NCBI GenBank assembly: GCA_003248655.1
Contig: QFPM01000001.1
Coordinates: 62,001-126,000, forward strand
Direction: 5' to 3'
DNA: 64,000 nucleotides
Source of the DNA: Microbacterium sp.
GTDB taxonomy: Bacteria; Actinomycetota; Actinomycetes; Actinomycetales; Microbacteriaceae
This document shows, in pieces, positions 59,301 to 64,000 of the stretch (position 1 is its first letter; each line of letters opens with the position of its first letter). The translations under genes and the position numbers were made by a program. The notes beneath the pieces are model-generated. The model was not told the origin of the DNA and made no database searches. It saw only the letters and a list, made by a program, of their open reading frames with translations.

Positions 59301-59678
59301 GTCGAGAGCGCCCTCGCGGTGCAGGCTCTCAAGGTGCGGAAGGATGCCGGCGCGCTCGAACTCGGCGAGTCGGACGAGCCGGCGCTGGATGCGCTCGGCG
59401 AGCTCGCCCGCGGCCTTTCGTGTGAAGGTGAGTCCGAGCACCTCGTCGCGCGCCACGAGCCCGTTCGCGACGAGCCACACGACGCGCCCCGCCATCGTCT
59501 CGGTCTTGCCGCTGCCGGCGCCCGCCACCACGAGGGCCGGGGTGAGCGGCGCCGAGATCACCGCGGCCTGCTCCGCCGTCGGAGGGAACTGCCCGAGCGC
59601 CGCCGCAATCGCCTCGGGCGAGATCGTGGGGAGAGCCGGCAGCCCGGCAGCGTTCGTCGTCGTCTCGGTCGTGGTCAT
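56316..59678 (-). CDS. AdnB-like helicase-nuclease subunit
   Basis: 1120 residues. The SF1 motor has VVAGAGSGKTETMAGRV, VVLLDEYQDTSVVQ, GDPHQSIYGWRGA, TIHGSKGLEWDAV and RRLAYVAVTRAREH; the C-terminal PD-(D/E)XK nuclease has FHAWVEQR, DVALDDLLPDGRPHIAICKLDAVYR and IEIVDWKTGRP (Asp and Lys). This is AdnB, lead motor of the actinobacterial AdnAB end-resection machine. It starts 7 nt after the adnA stop. Confidence 0.9.
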   Translation of the reverse strand: MTTTETTTNAAGLPALPTISPEAIAAALGQFPPTAEQAAVISAPLTPALVVAGAGSGKTETMAGRVVWLVANGLVARDEVLGLTFTRKAAGELAERIQRRLVRLAEFERAGILPHLESLHREGALDVFGRLERETSGVAGAAARRAALDALTARYAPERAVAVPAHDTDALLHRPVVATYNSFADQIVRENAVRIGRDPDSAVLSESAAWLLMRSVVHASDDPELEAVERRPSTIIDAALQFARDAVDNLADPDAVAAFARSLGEVLDRPTERGSGPLAAVRDAVEPLAWLPALTRLAREYDALKRRRGLIDFSDQVAGALQIVRSHPAVAAELRERYRVVLLDEYQDTSVVQSDLLAELFAGTAVMAVGDPHQSIYGWRGASAGNLGGFAASFGGDDGANEFSLLTSWRNGELVLGAANAVLAPLAPRSAVRVGALTARPNAPEGQVELAYELDVDAEADSVAEWFARVRTERAASGESTTGAVLFRAKKHMVRFADALGRRGIPHRILGLGGLLSTPEVVDVVAAIRVISDPRAGSALIRLLAGPRWAIGLPDLRALATLARRIGRHDASLQPLDADALARLRRAGDDSASLVDALDFVGRQADDHGWLSGFTATGRVRLRNAAAVFAGLRRAAGLPVPELVRLIEGELRLDIELAANEARGPARIAGDQLRAFVDELQGFLATDESGSLTALLAWLDRAERADEFAPRTEPPEDDVVQLLTIHGSKGLEWDAVAVVRCVEDELPAKPRDGLGWLRFGALPYAFRGDRAWLPRLEWDADEAATQQELRDALLRFKGALKDRHLDEERRLAYVAVTRAREHLLLTGSAWSGTKAPRAPSVVLTEIADALSLPLEVPADLGDDPYLDASRLLSWPIDPLGARRGAVSAAVARVRAAQAAAPAPPTRELELLLAERAERASGAATHAPTRIPASHYKDFVTDYEGAVAALALPMPERPYRQTRLGTLFHAWVEQRSGLSGAGESLDAALWEQADDMSPVASASEGDAAALTELKDRFLASEWAELKPIEVEVEIDVALDDLLPDGRPHIAICKLDAVYRRGDRIEIVDWKTGRPPRTAAEREERLLQLRLYRRAYHAWSGVPEGQIDVALFYVADGLIIRD

Positions 59679-59685
59679 GGGGCGC

Positions 59686-62600
59686 TCACGAACTGCTCAC
59701 GGGTGCGATGGTGTGGATGCGGCAGAGGCCGTGGGTGTGATCGTCGCGGCAGTGGGATTCGTAGGGTGCGAGGAAACTCTCGCCGCCCATGACGCGGACG
59801 GCATCCGATACCCGCGCGAGGAACTCATCGCGCGTCGCGTCGTCGAAGGGCGCCTGCGCCGGCGTCGCGTACGGCGCGTTTCGCACCGGCTTCAGCACGA
59901 GCAGCTTCGCCCCTCCCGGAGGGAGCCCCGCCGCCTCCGGGATCGCTCCCCGCTCGTACGCGAGCTGGTAGGCGCTCAGCTGAGGGTTACCGGCCGCGGC
60001 GGCCGCTCCCGTCGCCTGCGTGCGCCCGGTCTTGAGATCGACGATGACCACGCTCCCTTCGGCCGTGCGCTCGACGCGGTCGATCGTTCCGCTGATCACT
60101 GCAGGCTGCGAGACCCCGGGAACCGGCACGGTCACCTCGAAGTGCGGCTCAGCCCGCAGCAACGTCGTGCCGGCGGCCTGCGCGTCGCGCAGATATCGCC
60201 CGAGCCGCGAGACGAGATCGCGCGCTCGCGTGCGCTCGGTGCGCTCGATCCATGCGGCGTCGAACTCGAGCTCGCTCCACCGGTTCTCCACGAGCGCCCA
60301 CAGGTCTTCGTCATCGGCGCCCTCCGCGTGCTCGAGCGCCGCGTGGATGAGGGTGCCCAGGCCCGCACCCACGCTGCCCGAGTCGGCGCCCAGGTCGCCG
60401 AGCACCCAGTTGAGCTGGCACTCACCGATCGCCTCGAGCTTCGAGGGCGACACCCGCGCGGCATCCGTGTCGAGGTCGTACAGCGGTCCGGTGCTCGACG
60501 GCGCGGCAACCCCGTACCACTCGTCGGGGTCCGCGCCGGCCACACCGGCCTCAGCGAGGAGCGCAAGCTGCCCGGCCGCCTCGCCGCGCGCCGCCGCGCC
60601 CGCGCGCGGGTCGGTGAGGGAACGCCGATGCTGTGCGACGAGGCCCCGCAGCGACAGCGGATGTTGCGCGCTGCGCGGCGCGGGCTCGGCACCCGGCAGA
60701 AACTCGAACAGAACGCTCGGCCCGGTGTCGTCGTCGTCCACGGCCGTCACGATGAGTCGCTCGGATGCCCGCGACACGGCGCGCGCGAACAGCCGCAGCT
60801 CGTCGTGGAGGACGCCCCGGCGCAGGTCGACGGCATCCGCCGGCTGTTCATCGCCCGCCGTCGCGAGCCGCCAGGTCTCGAACAGCCCCCCGCGCGTGCG
60901 CAGGTTCGGCCAGATGCGCTCCTGCACCCCCGCGATCACGACCGTGTCGAACTCGGCGCCGAGGGTCGCCGCCGGCGTGAGCACCTGCACGACCGCGCTC
61001 GGCGCGGGCGCGCTCAGTCGGTCTTCGGCGACGTCGGATTCCAGCACCCCGCGGACGAACGCGATCGGCGCCGTCCCGTCGGCACGCTCGCCGTGCCGTT
61101 TCGCGGCCTGGAAGAGCGCGACGACGGCATCGAGGTCGCGCCTGGCCTGATCGGCGAGCGACCCGCGACCGGCTGCCGCCTCGCGCCACGACCGCTCCCA
61201 TCCCGAGCGCTCCCATGCCGTCCACAGCAGTTCGTGCGCCGTGGCGCCCTGCGCGAGCTGCTCGCGCAGCTGCGCGAGCGTCTGGGCGATCCGCGCGGCC
61301 CGGCGACCCTCTCGCGTGTCGAGCAGCTCGAACTCGAGGGGATGCCGCAGGCCCGAGTCGAGCAGCGCGGCCGCGCCCGGCAGCGGCTCACCCTCGGGTG
61401 TCGTACGGACGGCCTCGTGGCGCAGAGCGCCCCGCAGCCGCCGCACCTCGACGGCATCCATGCCACCGCTGCGCAGCGCGTCTACCGCGTCGTCGGCACC
61501 CCATTCGCTGCGCTCGGCGAGGTCGACCAGAACCAGCAGATCGCGCACCGCACGGGTATCGGCGAGCGCTCGCCCCTGTCCGCTCGAGGTGGGGACGTCG
61601 CGGGCGGCGAGCTCGGCGGCGAGCGCAACGACCTGGCGGCTGTCGTGCGCGATGACGGCGCACCTGTCCCACGCGATCCCGTCGTGAATGTGTCGCTCGC
61701 GCAGCAGCCGGGCAATCGTGTCGTACTCTTCGGCGTTCGAGCGCAGGGCGTACGTGCGCACGGCGCCGGTGTCACGCTCGCCCTCGCCCGCGGCCGCCTC
61801 GCGGGGTACCCGGCGGTGCGCCACGACCCCCGCGGCACCGATGCGCTCGGTGACCCGTGCGGCAAGATCCTGCAGCGCGGCATCGCCTCGATGCACGGTG
61901 TCGAGCACGTGCAGCGAGCCGCCCCCGACCAGGCGCGCGAAGTTCTCGGGGCGTGCGCCGCGGAATGACCCCGAGCCCACGTCTGGGTCGCCGAACGCGA
62001 GCACGGCGATGCCGCGATCGCGGCAGGCCTCGAGGAGTTCGACACCACCCAGGGTGAGCTCCTGCGCGTCATCGACCAGAATCGCGCGCAGGCGCCCCAC
62101 CCCGCCGAGGGCGGGCGAATCCACCGGGAGGGTCCGCGCGAGAGCGGCCGCCTCGCGCACGAGCCCCGCGGCATCGCGGTGCGCCCCGCGCATGCGCGCC
62201 CGCACGGCGTCGTAGTCGCGGATGAAGGATGCCAGCGCCGCCCAGACCGGCTTCTCGCGCGCCCGTGCGAGGCCCGCGAGAGTGTCGGGTGTGATCCCGA
62301 GGGTCGTGCACTCGGCGATGAACGCGCGCAGCTCGGCCCGAAAGCCGCGCGTGCCCCGCACCTCGGCGCCGAGCCATTCGGGCCACGCTGGTACCCGGGG
62401 CGCGCCTGCTCGCTCGTCTTCGGCATCGCCGTCGAGCAGGTCCTGCACGATGCGATCCTCGTCGGGGCCGGTCAACAGCTGCGGAGGCTCGAGGCCAGCG
62501 TGCACGGCGTTCGCCCGCACGAGCTGATAGGCGAACGCGGCGATCGAGCGCGCGAGCGGCCCCGGGGTGGCGACGCGCACCGCGAGCGCGAGCCGGTCAC

Positions 62601-62790
62601 GGAGCACGGTCGCACTCGACCGAGTCGGGGTGAGCACGAGCACCTCGTCGGGGGCGCACCCCGCCTCCAGTAGAGCCACGACCCGATCGACGATGACGGT
62701 CGTCTTTCCCGAACCCGGAGCGCCCGCGACGACGCCCGAGGCACCGGTCGGCAACGCGACGACGGTGCGCTGAGCGGGGTCGAGTGACAT
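59686..62790 (-). CDS. AdnA-like helicase-nuclease subunit
   Basis: 1034 residues. VVAGAPGSGKTTVIVDRV (Walker A) lies near residue 20, ILVDDAQELT takes the place of the usual DEXQ box and is degenerate, and the PD-(D/E)XK nuclease near the end has ISGTIDRVER and VVIVDLKTGRTQ. It is the partner of the AdnB-like protein; in mycobacteria the AdnA motor is also the weaker one. ATG 62790 has TAGCGT 7 nt upstream. Confidence 0.88.
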   Translation of the reverse strand: MSLDPAQRTVVALPTGASGVVAGAPGSGKTTVIVDRVVALLEAGCAPDEVLVLTPTRSSATVLRDRLALAVRVATPGPLARSIAAFAYQLVRANAVHAGLEPPQLLTGPDEDRIVQDLLDGDAEDERAGAPRVPAWPEWLGAEVRGTRGFRAELRAFIAECTTLGITPDTLAGLARAREKPVWAALASFIRDYDAVRARMRGAHRDAAGLVREAAALARTLPVDSPALGGVGRLRAILVDDAQELTLGGVELLEACRDRGIAVLAFGDPDVGSGSFRGARPENFARLVGGGSLHVLDTVHRGDAALQDLAARVTERIGAAGVVAHRRVPREAAAGEGERDTGAVRTYALRSNAEEYDTIARLLRERHIHDGIAWDRCAVIAHDSRQVVALAAELAARDVPTSSGQGRALADTRAVRDLLVLVDLAERSEWGADDAVDALRSGGMDAVEVRRLRGALRHEAVRTTPEGEPLPGAAALLDSGLRHPLEFELLDTREGRRAARIAQTLAQLREQLAQGATAHELLWTAWERSGWERSWREAAAGRGSLADQARRDLDAVVALFQAAKRHGERADGTAPIAFVRGVLESDVAEDRLSAPAPSAVVQVLTPAATLGAEFDTVVIAGVQERIWPNLRTRGGLFETWRLATAGDEQPADAVDLRRGVLHDELRLFARAVSRASERLIVTAVDDDDTGPSVLFEFLPGAEPAPRSAQHPLSLRGLVAQHRRSLTDPRAGAAARGEAAGQLALLAEAGVAGADPDEWYGVAAPSSTGPLYDLDTDAARVSPSKLEAIGECQLNWVLGDLGADSGSVGAGLGTLIHAALEHAEGADDEDLWALVENRWSELEFDAAWIERTERTRARDLVSRLGRYLRDAQAAGTTLLRAEPHFEVTVPVPGVSQPAVISGTIDRVERTAEGSVVIVDLKTGRTQATGAAAAAGNPQLSAYQLAYERGAIPEAAGLPPGGAKLLVLKPVRNAPYATPAQAPFDDATRDEFLARVSDAVRVMGGESFLAPYESHCRDDHTHGLCRIHTIAPVSSS

Positions 62791-62797
62791 GCCCTCC

Positions 62798-62803
62798 ACG
62801 CTA
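62798..62803 (-). promoter_or_regulatory. -10 element of adnA
   Basis: TAGCGT on the minus strand, 7 nt before ATG 62790: leaderless pattern. Confidence 0.45.
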
Positions 62804-62917
62804 TCCGGGGGCGCCGACACCGCCTCGGTGTCTGCGCGGTGTCGTAGAGTCAAGATGCGCACCCGAGCATCGGGTAGCAACGCCCGCAGAGCCAACAGAA
62901 AGACGAGGCAGTCACCC

Positions 62918-63142
62918 GTGGAGATCCGCATCGGCATCGCGAACACCGCCCGTGAGCTCAGCTTCGAGTCCGCCCAGTCGGCGGATGCCGTCGCGAAGGC
63001 CGTTCAGACCGCGCTCGAGTCCGAGAAGTCCGCCGTGACGTTCACCGACGTCAAGGGCAACACCTACATCGTGCCGACGGCGGGCATCGCGTTCGTCGAG
63101 GTGGGCACGGAAGAGTCCCGTCGCGTCGGCTTCGTCGCCTGA
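62918..63142 (+). CDS. DUF3107 small protein
   Basis: 74 residues. MEIRIGIANTARELSFESAQ and FTDVKGNTYIVPTAGIAFVEVG match DUF3107 (Rv3208A/TB9.4-type), small, abundant actinobacterial proteins of unknown function. GTG 62918 with GAGG upstream; the open frame extends further back but without similarity. Divergent from adnA; the next gene starts 2 nt after its stop. Confidence 0.9.
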   Translation: MEIRIGIANTARELSFESAQSADAVAKAVQTALESEKSAVTFTDVKGNTYIVPTAGIAFVEVGTEESRRVGFVA

Positions 63143-63144
63143 CG

Positions 63145-63435
63145 ATGGACATCCTCCTCGCCTTCATCTTCGGCGGGGCGCTCGGCGCCGTGCTGCACTA
63201 CCTCATGCCCGGTCGCGCCTCGCGGGGCGCCGCGCTCGCACCCGTCCTCGGCGCCGCCCTGGGCGGGGCGACCTGGCTCGCCTTCACGTGGGCCGGCGTC
63301 ACGACGACGAGCCCGTGGATCTGGATCGTCTCGATCCTCGTGCCGATCGTCGTCGTGCCGCTCGCGCTTCTGGCGCTCACGCGCGTCCGCGCGACCCACG
63401 ACGCCGAGGAGCGTCTGCGCCTGCGGATCTCCTGA
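63145..63435 (+). CDS. Small membrane protein
   Basis: 96 residues with three hydrophobic helices (ILLAFIFGGALGAVLHYL, LAPVLGAALGGATWLAFTWAG and WIWIVSILVPIVVVPLALLAL) and a charged C-terminus. No recognised family. It follows DUF3107 by 2 nt, so the two probably share a transcript. Confidence 0.8.
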   Translation: MDILLAFIFGGALGAVLHYLMPGRASRGAALAPVLGAALGGATWLAFTWAGVTTTSPWIWIVSILVPIVVVPLALLALTRVRATHDAEERLRLRIS

Positions 63436-63447
63436 CCCGGCGCTCGC

Positions 63448-64000
63448 TCAGGCGTCGAGGCCGATCGCGGCCATCCGCTTCGCGTGCCCCGACATCAGCT
63501 GAGTGAAGACAGGCTCGACGCGCTTTTCCTCCGCGGCATCCAGGGTCTGCGGGCGAAGCGCCGCCCGAGCGATCAGCAACGTGTCGCCGACCAGGCGCCG
63601 GCCCCACAGCGCCAGCAGGTCTCGCCACTGCGCGTCGGCCTCGATCGCATCGACGATGATCTGGACGAGCGCCTGCCGATCGGCGTCCAGATCGAGGATC
63701 TGCGCGACGCGGTTGCCGGTCGAGCCGTAGCTGGCCGACAGCGCGAGGTAGAAGTCGTCGAGCATGCCCGCCGTGATGTGCACGGACAGCATCGTCTCGA
63801 GCGGCCTCGCGCCGTGCGTGGCTCGACGGAACGCATCGAGCGGCTCGCGGAAGGGCAGCATCAGGTCGAGCGGGTCGTCGCCGCGGTCGCGGATGACGGC
63901 GACGAGCTCGCGGTGCTTGAGGAGCGCCGCCCCTGCCGCGCGCGAAATCGACTCTTTGTGCGAGAGCTCCGGGGTCGGCGCGATTAGGGCGCTGAGCGTC
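63448..64000 (-). CDS. Ferritin-like fold protein (5' end outside the window)
   Basis: At least 183 residues are visible and the frame is open to the window end. Helical throughout: MLSVHITAGMLDDFYLALSAS, QALVQIIVDAIEADAQWRDLLALWGRRLVGDTL and TLDAAEEKRVEPVFTQLMSGHAKRM. The four-helix layout matches the actinobacterial ferritin-like proteins found beside DUF3107, distantly related to MiaE-type hydroxylases; the metal ligands would lie partly outside the window. Start not visible. Confidence 0.7.
   Translation of the reverse strand, partial: TLSALIAPTPELSHKESISRAAGAALLKHRELVAVIRDRGDDPLDLMLPFREPLDAFRRATHGARPLETMLSVHITAGMLDDFYLALSASYGSTGNRVAQILDLDADRQALVQIIVDAIEADAQWRDLLALWGRRLVGDTLLIARAALRPQTLDAAEEKRVEPVFTQLMSGHAKRMAAIGLDA

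Overview
The window is a GC-rich, densely packed stretch of chromosome from an actinobacterium, most likely of the family Microbacteriaceae (Microbacterium-like). The evidence is the codon use, the actinobacterial gene neighbourhoods (prfB-ftsE-ftsX-smpB-ssrA; ku next to ligD; UPF0182, PDZ protease, DUF2342, uvrD2, nudC and adnBA in one block), a C50-carotenoid operon, and tRNAs that do not encode CCA. I see no prophage, IS element or CRISPR array.

Layout. 1-2.0 kb: end of a HisN-type phosphatase, a lipoprotein, a RelB/ParE-type toxin-antitoxin pair and tmRNA. 2.1-7.9 kb: a SIMPL-domain gene, then smpB, ftsX, ftsE and prfB on the minus strand, and an MFS exporter. 7.9-12.4 kb: a compact Tad/Flp pilus locus. 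12.5-19.3 kb: a formate/nitrite-type channel, tRNA-Leu, DedA, the Ku/LigD end-joining pair, and a cation diffusion facilitator. 19.3-26.4 kb: rdgB, rph and murI facing pncB, DUF3039, and an ABC exporter. 26.5-34.9 kb: a cell-envelope glycopolymer cluster (cytidylyltransferase-like protein, three CDP-glycerol glycerophosphotransferase-family proteins, a GT2) with a maltokinase-like gene. 34.9-39.6 kb: HtrA-like protease, nucleosidase, aminotransferase, nitrilase, initiator tRNA. 39.7-45.8 kb: a MarR regulator divergent from idi-crtE-crtB-crtI-crtYe-crtYf-crtEb, enough for a decaprenoxanthin-type C50 pigment. 45.7-64 kb: UPF0182, Lon-like PDZ protease, DUF2342, cyclodehydratase-like protein, UvrD2-like helicase, NudC, an apparent pseudokinase, an AdnAB-type helicase-nuclease, DUF3107, and a ferritin-like protein cut by the window end.

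Expression signals. At least fifteen genes have a TANNNT -10 hexamer 6 or 7 nt before the start codon, the pattern of leaderless transcripts. Operons are tightly coupled by ATGA or GTGA overlaps (tad, crt, ftsEX, toxin-antitoxin).

Most notable signals outside ordinary genes. (1) The heptamer GGATGCC/GGCATCC occurs about 160 times by hand count, roughly ten times a base-composition expectation. It is balanced between strands, independent of gene direction, and often forces the unusual codon pair GCA-TCC. (2) Two 80-bp palindromic repeats lie 46 kb apart and share their arms. (3) A perfect palindrome of GntR/FadR type sits between the -35 and -10 of the formate/nitrite channel promoter. (4) A 4-unit tandem repeat begins at the rdgB stop codon. 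(5) A kinase-fold protein has lost its catalytic residues. (6) A ParE-like toxin carries an in-frame 12-bp duplication.
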